Below, piece after piece: positions 7,434 through 14,925 of a DNA stretch of 20,990 bases. A model generated the notes under the pieces. It ran no database searches, had not been told where the DNA came from, and was given only the letters and a program-made list of their open reading frames with translations. The DNA is taken from positions 1-20,990 of the forward strand of contig DATKIY010000116.1 of the NCBI GenBank assembly GCA_035543875.1. The letters run 5' to 3'. Source of the stretch: DATKIY01 sp035543875 (GTDB taxonomy: Bacteria > Actinomycetota > Actinomycetes > JAHEKZ01). A program made the translations under genes and the position numbers. Every line of letters starts with the position of its first letter. Positions within the stretch are counted from its first letter, which is position 1.

Positions 7434-7464
7434 CTGGTGAAAACTAGTGAAAACTGGTGAAACA
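7434..7464 (-). repeat. A-tract tandem repeats, about 10-bp period, upstream of obgE
   Basis: On the plus strand CTGGTGAAAAA, CTAGTGAAAA and CTGGTGAAA follow each other, with repeat starts at 7434, 7445 and 7455 (spacing 11 and 10). The A-tracts therefore recur about once per helical turn, a pattern known to bend DNA. The repeats lie between the rpmA terminator and obgE and include the likely obgE -10 box, which exists because the middle copy carries A where the others have G. Confidence 0.75.
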
Positions 7465-7471
7465 TGACAAA
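7442..7471 (-). promoter_or_regulatory. Likely obgE promoter
   Basis: Minus-strand TTGTCA (7471-7466) matches TTGACA at five of six positions. An 18-base spacer follows, then TAGTTT (7447-7442), which fits the actinobacterial TANNNT -10. Transcription would start near 7435, giving a leader of about 57 bases before the obgE ATG. The -35 touches the foot of the rpmA terminator hairpin, so termination and re-initiation are packed together. Confidence 0.55.
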
Positions 7472-7498
7472 GGCGGGCCGGATTCCGGCCCGCCTTTC
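7470..7498 (-). terminator. Strong hairpin, rplU-rpmA terminator
   Basis: A perfect 13-bp inverted repeat, AAAGGCGGGCCGG / CCGGCCCGCCTTT, with a 3-base loop lies 16 bases after the rpmA stop. It is symmetric, so it could act on both strands, and the flanking T's give a short U-run. It is the only strong intrinsic-type terminator in the window and separates the L21-L27 operon from obgE. Confidence 0.85.
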
Positions 7499-7514
7499 TC
7501 GAACTCAGCCGGCG

Positions 7515-7769
7515 CTACTCCGCCGGAACGATGTTGACGACGCGACGACCGCGGCGCGTACCAAACTCAACGGCACCAGCGGAAAGCGCGAACAGCGTGT
7601 CGTCGCCCCCGCGACCGACGTTGACGCCGGGATGGAAGTGCGTGCCGCGCTGCCGAACGATGATCTCGCCGGCGTTGACCTGCTGACCACCGAAGCGCTT
7701 GACGCCCAGGCGCTGAGAGTTGGAGTCACGACCGTTGCGGGTCGATGAGGCACCTTTTTTGTGAGCCAT
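7515..7769 (-). CDS. rpmA: 50S ribosomal protein L27
   Basis: This 84-residue protein begins MAHKKGASSTRNGRDSNSQR, the near-invariant L27 start, and continues with LGVKRFGGQ and NVGRGGDDTLFAL. L27 sits at the peptidyl-transferase centre of the large subunit, its N-terminus reaching toward the P-site tRNA. The lysine-rich N-terminus starts straight at alanine after methionine, without the cleaved leader seen in Firmicutes L27. ATG at 7769 has GAGGA six bases upstream, and that site overlaps the rplU stop codon, so L27 translation is probably coupled to L21. A strong terminator follows 16 bases after the stop. Confidence 0.98.
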   Translation of the reverse strand: MAHKKGASSTRNGRDSNSQRLGVKRFGGQQVNAGEIIVRQRGTHFHPGVNVGRGGDDTLFALSAGAVEFGTRRGRRVVNIVPAE

Positions 7770-7778
7770 GGTTCGTCC

Positions 7779-8093
7779 TCACTTCCCTGCTGCGATGCCG
7801 GTGACCTTGACCTCGGTGTACTTCTGCCGATGCCCTTGGCGCTTGCGGTAACCAGTCTTGTTCTTGAACTTGTGAATGATGATCTTTGGGCCTTTGGTGG
7901 TGCCAAGCACCTCCGCGGTCACCTTGACGCTGGCCAAGGCCTTGGCGTCGCTGGTAACGGTCTCGCCGTCGACGACCAGGACCGCAGGCAGGGTGACCGA
8001 ACTACCAGGCTCATCGGCAAGCTTGTCGACCTGGAGAACGTCGCCGACGGCAACTTTTTCCTGACGGCCGCCAGCACGGACGATCGCGTACAC
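7779..8093 (-). CDS. rplU: 50S ribosomal protein L21
   Basis: L21 binds 23S rRNA in the large subunit. The protein (104 residues from GTG at 8093) has the family start YAIVRAGGRQEKVAVGD and the basic C-terminal KNKTGYRKRQGHRQ. A TTG at 8108 would extend it by five residues, but the Shine-Dalgarno AAGGAG lies within that extension, six bases before the GTG, so GTG 8093 is the start. It forms a two-gene operon with rpmA, nine bases apart. TAGTTT, about 25 bases upstream of the start, could be its -10 box. The 127-base gap to rne holds no clear terminator. Confidence 0.97.
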   Translation of the reverse strand: MYAIVRAGGRQEKVAVGDVLQVDKLADEPGSSVTLPAVLVVDGETVTSDAKALASVKVTAEVLGTTKGPKIIIHKFKNKTGYRKRQGHRQKYTEVKVTGIAAGK

Positions 8094-8220
8094 CGCGGGC
8101 TCCTTCAACTTTTCGAAACTAGGGCTTACGACGGGCGCCTGCGGTTACTACCTTCAAGCGCCCGGACATGGACGCGAATGCGCGCCGACGCTCCAGGGTA
8201 CGGACCGGACAGGGACTGGG

Positions 8221-10785
8221 TCAAACCAGGGTCGGGCTGGCTTCATGCGGACTTTCCGCCGAACCGGCGTCGGGAGCCGAATCATCCGACTCGACGCTCG
8301 AATTGGCCGCTGCTGCGTCCTCGACCGGTTCAGCACCGCCATCGGCGGCTAGCTCCGGTTCTGCGTGAACATGATCGTCGGCGTAACCATCCGGCTGTCC
8401 GTCGGCAGCCGATTCAGCAAGCTTGGCGGCCCCACTGGCAGCGGCAACCTTGATCAACGCCGCCTTGGCTGCTGCTTCCTTGGCATCGAGCTCGGGGTCT
8501 TTCACCGGCGTGGCCGATGCGGCTGCCCCACGACGTCGTCGGCTGCCACGCTCCTCGGTACGCCGACCCTCTGCCTTGACTTCGACTGGGTCGAGCTGCA
8601 CATTGCGACCACGGCCGTTACAGGTCTCGCAGACCGTCGAGAAGGTGTCCAACAGGCCTTGCCCCACCCGCTTGCGCGTCATCTGAACCAACCCGAGCGA
8701 GGTGACTTCGGCGACTTGGTGCTTGGTTCGGTCACGACCCAGACACTCGACGAGCCTACGCAGCACCAGCTCGCGGTTGCTTTCGAGAACCATGTCGATG
8801 AAGTCGACCACGATGATGCCGCCAACATCGCGCAGCCGTAGCTGGCGCACGATCTCTTCGGCAGCCTCGATGTTGTTTTTCGTGACTGTTTCTTCCAGGT
8901 TTCCGCCTGAGCCGGTGAACTTACCGGTGTTGACGTCGACCACGGTCATGGCTTCAGTCGGGTCGATGATGAGGTAGCCGCCACTGGGCAGCCACACCTT
9001 GCGATCGAGCGCTTTGGTGAGCTGCTCGTCAATCCGGTGAGCAGCGAACACGTCTTCGTCTTCGGTCCATCGCGACAGACGTGGGGCAAGGTCGGGAGCA
9101 ACGTGGTTGACGTACTGGTCGACCGTGTCCCATGCCTCCGCACCGCTGACGATCAGAGTGTTGAAGTCTTCGTTGAACACATCACGTACGACGCGAATGG
9201 TGAGATCTGGCTCTTCGTACAGCAGTTCCGGAGCAGAAGCTGTCTTGGCTTTCTCGGAAATGCTCTCCCACTGAGCGGACAGGCGATCGACGTCACGCTG
9301 CAGCTCATCTTCACTCGCGCCCTCGGCGGCGGTGCGGACGATTACACCGGCGTCGTCGGGGACGATGCGCTTGAGGATGTTCTTCAGCCGAGTCCGCTCG
9401 GTGTCGGGGAGCTTGCGACTGATTCCGGTCATCGACCCGTCTGGGACGTAGACGAGGTAGCGGCCAGGTAGCGAAACTTGTGCGGTAAGGCGAGCACCCT
9501 TGTGGCCGATCGGATCCTTGGTGACCTGCACCAAGATGGAGTCGCCCGATTTCATCGCATGTTCGATGCGACGCGGCTGTCCGTCCAGTCCGGCGGCGTC
9601 CCAGTTGACCTCACCGGCGTAGAGCACGGCGTTGCGGCCCCGACCGACATCAACAAACGCTGCCTCCATGCTGGGAAGCACGTTCTGAACCTTGCCGAGG
9701 TAGACGGTGCCGACCATGGTGCTCGCCGACTTCTGAGCGACGTAGTGCTCGACCAGAACGTTGTCTTCCAGCACGCCGATCTGGGTGCGCTCGCTCTGCT
9801 GACGGATCACCATGACGCGGTCGACGGCTTCGCGGCGCGCGAGGAACTCCGACTCGGTCAGTACTGGCGGACGCCGACGGCCTTGCTCGCGTCCTTCGCG
9901 GCGACGCTGCTTCTTCGCCTCAAGGCGCGTGGAACCTCTGACACCACTGATCTCATCGGAACGCTTGTCGCTCTTACGGGGCTCGCGAACGTGGACCACG
10001 GTGCGGGCTGGATCGTCGCCAGCTAGCTCCGCGGCATCCGATGACGTGCCCTTGCGACGCCGGCGTCGACGTCTCCGAGATGCTGGCGTGCCGTCTTCGC
10101 CCTCCGAGTCGCCGTCACCAGCTTCGGTATCCGAACCGCTGCCGTCTTCGGCCGAGTGCTCCTCAGTCTCTTCGGCGTCGGAACCACCGTCAGCCTTGCT
10201 ACGACCTCGACGGCCCCGGCCGCCGCGGCGTCGGCGACGTCGAGTGCCCGACTCCTCGGAGTCATCGTCAGCACCTGATCCACCGGCGTCGCCGTCAGGG
10301 GTCTCAGATTTGTCGGCCGACTCTGTGTTCTTTTGGGTGCGTCGACGTGATGAGCTCGGAGCCGCATCTGCGGCTGGCGGCTGGAAAAGCACCGTTGGTG
10401 CGCCAGTGGCTCGTGACTTCTTGGCTGACTCGCTGGCCGCCGGCTCGTCGACAGGTTTTTCGGCCGACTTCTTCGATGCCTTCTTGGTCGCAGACTTTTT
10501 GGCGGCCTTCTTTGCGGTCGATTTCTTGGTCGCCTTGGTGACGGTTTCTGCTGCCACCTGGTCGGTCTCAGCCGTAGCTGCAGCCCTCTTGGCTGTCTTC
10601 TTGGCAGTCGATTTCTTGCCGGCAGCCTTTTTCGGCTTGTCGTCGGCCGTGGCCTTCGTGGCGCTCTCGGACACGACGGCCGGCGGCCCTGCTGGCCGGG
10701 CTGCGGCTCGACGTCGGCTGCGTGGTGCTGGTTTATCTGTGGTTGTAGATGAATCTGTAGTTGCGGTTGGCTCGTTATCGAGCAT
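8221..10785 (-). CDS. rne: Ribonuclease E/G family endoribonuclease
   Basis: Single-strand RNA endonuclease that starts mRNA decay and processes rRNA. From ATG 10785 (AGGAG eight bases upstream) it has 854 residues. Residues about 1-310 are a low-complexity extension: a lysine/alanine/serine tract with repeated AKK and SKK (about 51-110), then arginine blocks (RRRRRR near 182, eight or more R near 237) alternating with acidic runs. The S1 domain is at about 356-432, the DNase I-like catalytic part has D617 in VVDVNTGKF and D661 in VVDFIDM (equivalents of the E. coli metal ligands), and CETC (719-722) is the zinc link for tetramer formation. The C-terminal ~120 residues are Ala/Glu/Asp rich. 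An N-terminal instead of C-terminal scaffold is usual for actinobacterial RNase E. It precedes rplU-rpmA. Confidence 0.96.
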   Translation of the reverse strand: MLDNEPTATTDSSTTTDKPAPRSRRRAAARPAGPPAVVSESATKATADDKPKKAAGKKSTAKKTAKRAAATAETDQVAAETVTKATKKSTAKKAAKKSATKKASKKSAEKPVDEPAASESAKKSRATGAPTVLFQPPAADAAPSSSRRRTQKNTESADKSETPDGDAGGSGADDDSEESGTRRRRRRGGRGRRGRSKADGGSDAEETEEHSAEDGSGSDTEAGDGDSEGEDGTPASRRRRRRRRKGTSSDAAELAGDDPARTVVHVREPRKSDKRSDEISGVRGSTRLEAKKQRRREGREQGRRRPPVLTESEFLARREAVDRVMVIRQQSERTQIGVLEDNVLVEHYVAQKSASTMVGTVYLGKVQNVLPSMEAAFVDVGRGRNAVLYAGEVNWDAAGLDGQPRRIEHAMKSGDSILVQVTKDPIGHKGARLTAQVSLPGRYLVYVPDGSMTGISRKLPDTERTRLKNILKRIVPDDAGVIVRTAAEGASEDELQRDVDRLSAQWESISEKAKTASAPELLYEEPDLTIRVVRDVFNEDFNTLIVSGAEAWDTVDQYVNHVAPDLAPRLSRWTEDEDVFAAHRIDEQLTKALDRKVWLPSGGYLIIDPTEAMTVVDVNTGKFTGSGGNLEETVTKNNIEAAEEIVRQLRLRDVGGIIVVDFIDMVLESNRELVLRRLVECLGRDRTKHQVAEVTSLGLVQMTRKRVGQGLLDTFSTVCETCNGRGRNVQLDPVEVKAEGRRTEERGSRRRRGAAASATPVKDPELDAKEAAAKAALIKVAAASGAAKLAESAADGQPDGYADDHVHAEPELAADGGAEPVEDAAAANSSVESDDSAPDAGSAESPHEASPTLV

Positions 10786-10854
10786 CCGGATTGCTCCTGT
10801 CACACCCAGCGTGAGCGGTCGATCACCGGCTCGCGAGGGGCGAAGTCTGGTCGT

Positions 10855-10868
10855 GCCCGCGAACGGGC
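10855..10868 (-). other. Leader hairpin with UUCG loop upstream of rne
   Basis: On the minus strand GCCCG, TTCG and CGGGC form a 5-bp stem with a UUCG loop, 70 bases before the rne start. The closing pair is G-C, not the extra-stable C-G. RNase E is known to control its own mRNA through leader structure in E. coli; whether that holds here is unknown. No T-run follows, so terminator function is unlikely. Confidence 0.4.
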
Positions 10869-10897
10869 AAGGTTGGCGTGGGCCAGCGATCTTGCGA

Positions 10898-11665
10898 TCA
10901 GGCCCCGGCGGCGCCGCCATCGCGCGTGCGGTCCGCAGCCAATGGATCGGCCACAGCGCCGCTCTCCTGTACGAGGGGGCCTTGCGCCAGCCGGGTCACC
11001 TTGGCAGGGACCGGCGGCGTCAGGCTCGCCACCACGCTCAGGGCGGTGAGGACGTCGTCGGGTCGGACGGCTGGAGTTTCGTGCCGTACAACCAGGCGAA
11101 GTATCGCACAGGGGGGGTTCTCGGCCGATTCGCCCAGGTCAGCGGCGAGTCGCAGCACGGCGGAGCGGGCGTCAAACCGGCGGACACCGGATTTTGTCAT
11201 CCGCTCGACCATGACCTCGCCGGAGGCGAGGAAGACATCGACTGCCGCCTGTGCCGCCAGGGGCTCGACCTCCGGCAGCATGATCATCCACTCGGACGCT
11301 TGGAGCTGATCGGCGAGCGATTCTGGGCCAGCCTCAACGATCTCGACGATGTCGAGCCCTGGCGGCATGGCGTCGTCAAGGGCCGCCCGTAACTTGTCAG
11401 GGGCAAGTCGCTGCGTTACCGAGATTTCCAGGTACTCGGCTTCGCTTGCGGCACCCATCGACGCTGCTCCTGCGTAGGAGATCTTGGGATGCGGCGAGAA
11501 ACCTGCGCTGTAGGCCATCGGGACGCCGGTGCGTCGAAGCGCTCGTTCGAGCGCTCGTTGGATGTCGCGATGGCTGGTGAACCGCAGTCGACCGCGTTTG
11601 GCGTATCGCACGCGGAGCTTCTGGACGGTTGGCGCGACGTCGCGCTGCGGTGGTTGACGAGCCAT
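10898..11665 (-). CDS. TIGR03936 family radical SAM-associated protein (DUF2344)
   Basis: This 255-residue protein starts, after a short leader, with VQKLRVRYAKRGRLRFTSHRD, followed by ALRRTGVPMAYSAGFSPHPK, the signature of the DUF2344/TIGR03936 family, which is found next to or fused with TIGR03960 radical SAM proteins. Its function is not known; the invariant basic and histidine residues (FTSHRD, FSPHPK) suggest RNA or nucleotide contact, which is inference. The ATG at 11665 shares one base with the stop of the radical SAM gene (TAATG), so the two are translationally coupled and probably form a complex. The stop lies 112 bases before rne. The C-terminal ~30 residues are alanine/aspartate rich and look disordered. 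Confidence 0.9.
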   Translation of the reverse strand: MARQPPQRDVAPTVQKLRVRYAKRGRLRFTSHRDIQRALERALRRTGVPMAYSAGFSPHPKISYAGAASMGAASEAEYLEISVTQRLAPDKLRAALDDAMPPGLDIVEIVEAGPESLADQLQASEWMIMLPEVEPLAAQAAVDVFLASGEVMVERMTKSGVRRFDARSAVLRLAADLGESAENPPCAILRLVVRHETPAVRPDDVLTALSVVASLTPPVPAKVTRLAQGPLVQESGAVADPLAADRTRDGGAAGA

Positions 11666-13614
11666 TAGCTACGCAGCGCCGCTGCGCCCGCACCAATCAC
11701 CGTGACCGGAAGTAGCGTCTTGCCAGTCGGGCCAATCTCGATCTCGGTGTCCATCTGAGGGCAGACGCCGCAGTCGAAACAAGGCGTCCAGCGACAGTCC
11801 TCGACCTCAACACCCGAGACGGCGTCCTGCCAGTCCTCCCACAACCAGTCCTTGTCGAGCCCGCTGTCGAGGTGGTCCCACGGGAGCACCTCAGCGAACT
11901 CGCGCTCGCGCGTGGTGTACCAGGCGACATCGACCGGATCCTCGGCCAATGCCTGCTCGGCACACTGCATCCAACGATCGAAGCTGAAGTGCTCACTCCA
12001 TCCGTCAAAGCGACCACCGTCGGCCCAGACAGCGCGGATGACCTTGCCAATGCGGCGGTCTCCGCGGGACAACAGTCCTTCGACGATCCCCGGCTTTCCG
12101 TCGTGGTAGCGGAAACCAATCGACTTGCCGTATTCGCGGTCGCTCCGAATGGCGTCCCGCAACTTTGCTAGCCGGGCGTCAGTGGTCTCGTGGTCAAGCT
12201 GGGCTGTCCACTGGAAAGGGGTGTGCGGCTTGGGCACGAACCCACCGATAGACACCGTGCACTTAATATCGCGGCGCCCAGAAACTGCCCGGCCCGCTTT
12301 GATGACCTCACGCGCCATGCGTGCGATTTGTACGACGTCATCATCGGTCTCAGTAGGCAACCCACACATGAAGTAGAGCTTGACCTGACGCCACCCGTTT
12401 CCGTAGGCGGCCGACACCGTACGAATGAGGTCCTGCTCGGTCACCATCTTGTTGATGACCTTGCGGATCCGTTCGCTGCCACCTTCCGGCGCGAACGTGA
12501 GGCCAGACCGTCGACCGTTTCGTGTCAGCTCGTTGGCAAGGTCAATGTTGAACGCGTCAACGCGGGTGCTCGGGAGCGACAGCGAGGTATTCGTTCCCTC
12601 ATAGCGGTCGGCCAGACCTTTGGCGATGTCCGCGATCTCTGAGTGGTCGGCACTCGAGAGCGAAAGCAGCCCCACCTCTTCGAAACCCGTGGCTTGCAAC
12701 GACTGCTCGACCATTTCACCAATGCCCGTGATGCTGCGCTCACGCACCGGTCGAGTGATCATTCCGGCTTGGCAGAACCGACAGCCGCGCGTGCAGCCAC
12801 GGAAGATCTCAACGCTGGCTCGTTCGTGCACACTCTCTGCCAGCGGTACCAGCGGCTGCTTCGGATACGGCCAAGCATCGAGATCCATGACCGTGTGCTT
12901 GTTCACCCGCCACGGCACCCCAGGTCGGTTCGGAACAACACGGTTAATGCGACCGTCTGGCAGGTACTCGACGTCGTAGAACTGGGGAACATAGATGCCA
13001 CCCGTTTGCGCCAGTCGGTACAAGAGCTCAGGACGACCACCGGGTCGTCCTTGGCTCTTGAAGTCTCGGACGATGCGCGTGATTTCAAGAACAACCTGCT
13101 CACCGTCACCGAGGACGGCTACGTCGATGAAGTCGGCGATGGGCTCGGGGTTGAAAGCGGCGTGACCACCAGCGACGACAATCGGATGGGTGTCATCGCG
13201 CTCGACCGCATCGAGTGGGATGCCGGCAAGGTCGAGAGCGTTAAGCATGTTGGTATAGCCAAGCTCCGTGGCGAACGAGAGCCCAAACAGGTCGAACTCG
13301 CCGATCGGCCGATGCGCATCAACCGTGAACTGCGGAATGGCGTGCTCTCGCATGAGCAGCTCAAGGTCGCGCCAGACTGCATAGGAACGTTCAGCCAGGA
13401 CGCCTTCTTGCTCGTTGAGGACTTCGTAGAGAATCTGCACGCCTTGGTTTGGAACCCCGACCTCGTACGCGTCTGGGTACATCAGCGCCCAACGAACCTG
13501 GCAGCTGTCCCAGTCCTTGCTCACCGCGTTGAGCTCGCCGCCGACGTACTGAATCGGTTTTTGGACGTGCGGCAGCAGCGGTTCGAGCCGGGCGAACACC
13601 GACTCGACGGGCAT
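11665..13614 (-). CDS. TIGR03960 family B12-binding-type radical SAM protein
   Basis: A 649-residue protein. Residues about 30-170 form a B12-binding-like alpha/beta region (YPDAYEVGVPNQGVQILYEV; GLSFATELGYTNMLNALDL; PIVVAGGHAAFNPEPIADF). The radical SAM cluster motif CxxxCxxC is at C274, C278 and C281 (FRGCTRGCRFCQAG). Later SAM-domain motifs (TFAPEGGSERIRK at 373-385; KLYFMCGLPTETDDD) are intact. A further cysteine group, C607, C612, C615 and C618, near the C-terminus could hold a second metal site. The reaction is unknown. ATG 13614 has GGAGG six bases upstream. The gene is paired with the TIGR03936 partner and has a repeat-rich leader. Family assignment is strong; B12 binding is uncertain because no classic DxHxxG motif is evident. 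Confidence 0.92.
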   Translation of the reverse strand: MPVESVFARLEPLLPHVQKPIQYVGGELNAVSKDWDSCQVRWALMYPDAYEVGVPNQGVQILYEVLNEQEGVLAERSYAVWRDLELLMREHAIPQFTVDAHRPIGEFDLFGLSFATELGYTNMLNALDLAGIPLDAVERDDTHPIVVAGGHAAFNPEPIADFIDVAVLGDGEQVVLEITRIVRDFKSQGRPGGRPELLYRLAQTGGIYVPQFYDVEYLPDGRINRVVPNRPGVPWRVNKHTVMDLDAWPYPKQPLVPLAESVHERASVEIFRGCTRGCRFCQAGMITRPVRERSITGIGEMVEQSLQATGFEEVGLLSLSSADHSEIADIAKGLADRYEGTNTSLSLPSTRVDAFNIDLANELTRNGRRSGLTFAPEGGSERIRKVINKMVTEQDLIRTVSAAYGNGWRQVKLYFMCGLPTETDDDVVQIARMAREVIKAGRAVSGRRDIKCTVSIGGFVPKPHTPFQWTAQLDHETTDARLAKLRDAIRSDREYGKSIGFRYHDGKPGIVEGLLSRGDRRIGKVIRAVWADGGRFDGWSEHFSFDRWMQCAEQALAEDPVDVAWYTTREREFAEVLPWDHLDSGLDKDWLWEDWQDAVSGVEVEDCRWTPCFDCGVCPQMDTEIEIGPTGKTLLPVTVIGAGAAALRS

Positions 13615-13636
13615 GGTGAACCTCCGGCAGGGAATT

Positions 13637-13690
13637 GGGAAAACTTGGGAAAAACTGGGCCAAGACGGGCAAAAACGGGAAAGCGCTGGG
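13637..13690 (-). repeat. Degenerate 10-bp tandem repeat GGGAAAAACT upstream of radical SAM gene
   Basis: Six GGG triplets on the plus strand start at 13637, 13647, 13657, 13667, 13677 and 13688, and most are followed by an A-tract (A-runs near 13640, 13650, 13671 and 13680). The consensus is close to GGGAAAAACT. It fills much of the 129-base gap between rodA and the TIGR03960 gene, ending 22 bases before the start codon, and resembles the CTGGTGAAAA repeats before obgE. Helical phasing of A-tracts predicts curved DNA. Confidence 0.75.
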
Positions 13691-13743
13691 AAGACAGGCG
13701 ATACAGATCGGGCTGTGTGCTTAGCCTACGCGTCGTGGTCGTT

Positions 13744-14925
13744 CTAGCGCAGAGCGCGGCGCAGGTGAACGTTTTCGAGCAGACCGATAGCCATCCAGTT
13801 GGCAAACATGCTCGATCCCCCGTACGAAACAAAGGGCAAGGGGACCCCCGTAACGGGCATGATTCCAGTGACCATTCCGATGTTCTCGAACATCTGGAAC
13901 GTGAACCAGCACAAAATTCCCGTGGCCACGAGCGTGCCAAACAAGTCCTCGGCACGCATGGCGATCCGACCTGCCCGCCACAGCAGCACTGCAAACAACA
14001 CGATGATCAACGCGCTGCCGATGAAACCGAGCTGTTCACCGGGAACCGTAAAGATGAAGTCCGTCTCCTGCTCAGGGACGAACTGGCCGTTGGTCTGCGA
14101 TCCGTCGAACAGCCCGGTACCGGTGAGCTGCCCCGAGCCGATCGTGATGCGTGCCTGGTTGGTGTTGTACCCAACGCCCTGAGGGTCGAGGTTGGGGTTC
14201 GCGAACGCAAGTAGACGGTCGATCTGATACTGGTCGAGGACTCCAACCTTGACTGCGACGAAAGCACCCAACGCACCCGCTGCGATCAGTCCGGCCAACC
14301 ACGACAGGCGCATGCCAGCAACAGCGAGAATGCCCAGCACAATCATGCCCATGACGACAGCGGTGCCAAGGTCCGGCTGCAGCATCACCAGCCCGAGCGG
14401 GATCGCAGCTACCAACAGCGCCCACGCGACGTCGCGAAACTGCGGCTCGGTTTCAGCGTCTCTTCGTTCTGACAAAAGCATCGCCAGTCCGACGACCAAC
14501 GCGACCTTCATGAACTCCGACGGCTGCACCGAGAAACCACCGGGCAACAGAATCCACGCATGTGCCCCGTTGACTGATGAACCGACGGGGGACAGGACGG
14601 CAATGAGCCCAAGAACCGAGATGATGTACACGAAGGGGGCGTACGCGCGAAGGGTGCGGTAGTCGAACAGCATCGTCGCTGTGCCGAGCACCAACCCGAT
14701 GGCCAGGTTGAGCAGATGGCGCTTCAAGAATGCTTGCGGATCTTCCCCAGCACTCACCACACGGGTGGCGGAGAAGACAAAAATCGCGCCGCCGATGCTG
14801 AGTGTCAGTGCACAGAGCAGCAGCACCCAGTCGAGCCGACGAAGAATCGACTCTCGTCCAGTGGCCCGCGCCGACAGCGACTTGCGCTTGGGCGAGACGA
14901 TCGTTTGTGGGTATCCGAGACTCAT
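13744..14925 (-). CDS. rodA: Rod-shape SEDS glycosyltransferase RodA
   Basis: RodA polymerises lipid II into glycan strands with PBP2 during lateral wall growth. The 393-residue SEDS protein has about ten membrane spans; it carries the family segments NGAHAWILLPGGFSVQPSEFMK (near 119-140, first 20 or so residues conserved), MLQPDLGTAVV (181-191), YNTNQARITIGSGQLTGTG (253-271) and the C-terminal GVPLPFVSYGGSSM (360-373). The catalytic aspartate is D289 in EQETDFIF. ATG 14925 overlaps the mrdA stop as ATGA, so PBP2 and RodA are made in a coupled way, fitting their known enzyme complex. No separate ribosome site is seen. Confidence 0.95.
   Translation of the reverse strand: MSLGYPQTIVSPKRKSLSARATGRESILRRLDWVLLLCALTLSIGGAIFVFSATRVVSAGEDPQAFLKRHLLNLAIGLVLGTATMLFDYRTLRAYAPFVYIISVLGLIAVLSPVGSSVNGAHAWILLPGGFSVQPSEFMKVALVVGLAMLLSERRDAETEPQFRDVAWALLVAAIPLGLVMLQPDLGTAVVMGMIVLGILAVAGMRLSWLAGLIAAGALGAFVAVKVGVLDQYQIDRLLAFANPNLDPQGVGYNTNQARITIGSGQLTGTGLFDGSQTNGQFVPEQETDFIFTVPGEQLGFIGSALIIVLFAVLLWRAGRIAMRAEDLFGTLVATGILCWFTFQMFENIGMVTGIMPVTGVPLPFVSYGGSSMFANWMAIGLLENVHLRRALR

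Noticed and set aside
7379..7465. N-terminal extension of ObgE starting at ATG 7465
   Set aside because: It would translate the A-tract repeats and overlap the predicted promoter, lacks a ribosome site, and a good GGAAG site supports ATG 7378.
8094..8220. Possible ribosomal-protein leader or riboswitch between rne and rplU
   Set aside because: Only short CG-rich hairpins are visible and I could not match any known leader; a covariance-model search would be needed.
9812..11392. Long open plus-strand frame (526 codons) opposite rne and the TIGR03936 gene
   Set aside because: Its product is low-complexity Ser/Arg/Ala sequence mirrored from the biased N-terminal codons of rne; it spans two real genes and a leader, with no family resemblance.
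12643..14214. Long open plus-strand frame (523 codons) opposite the radical SAM gene and rodA
   Set aside because: It runs antisense across two well-supported genes and through the repeat-rich gap; the protein shows no recognisable domain.
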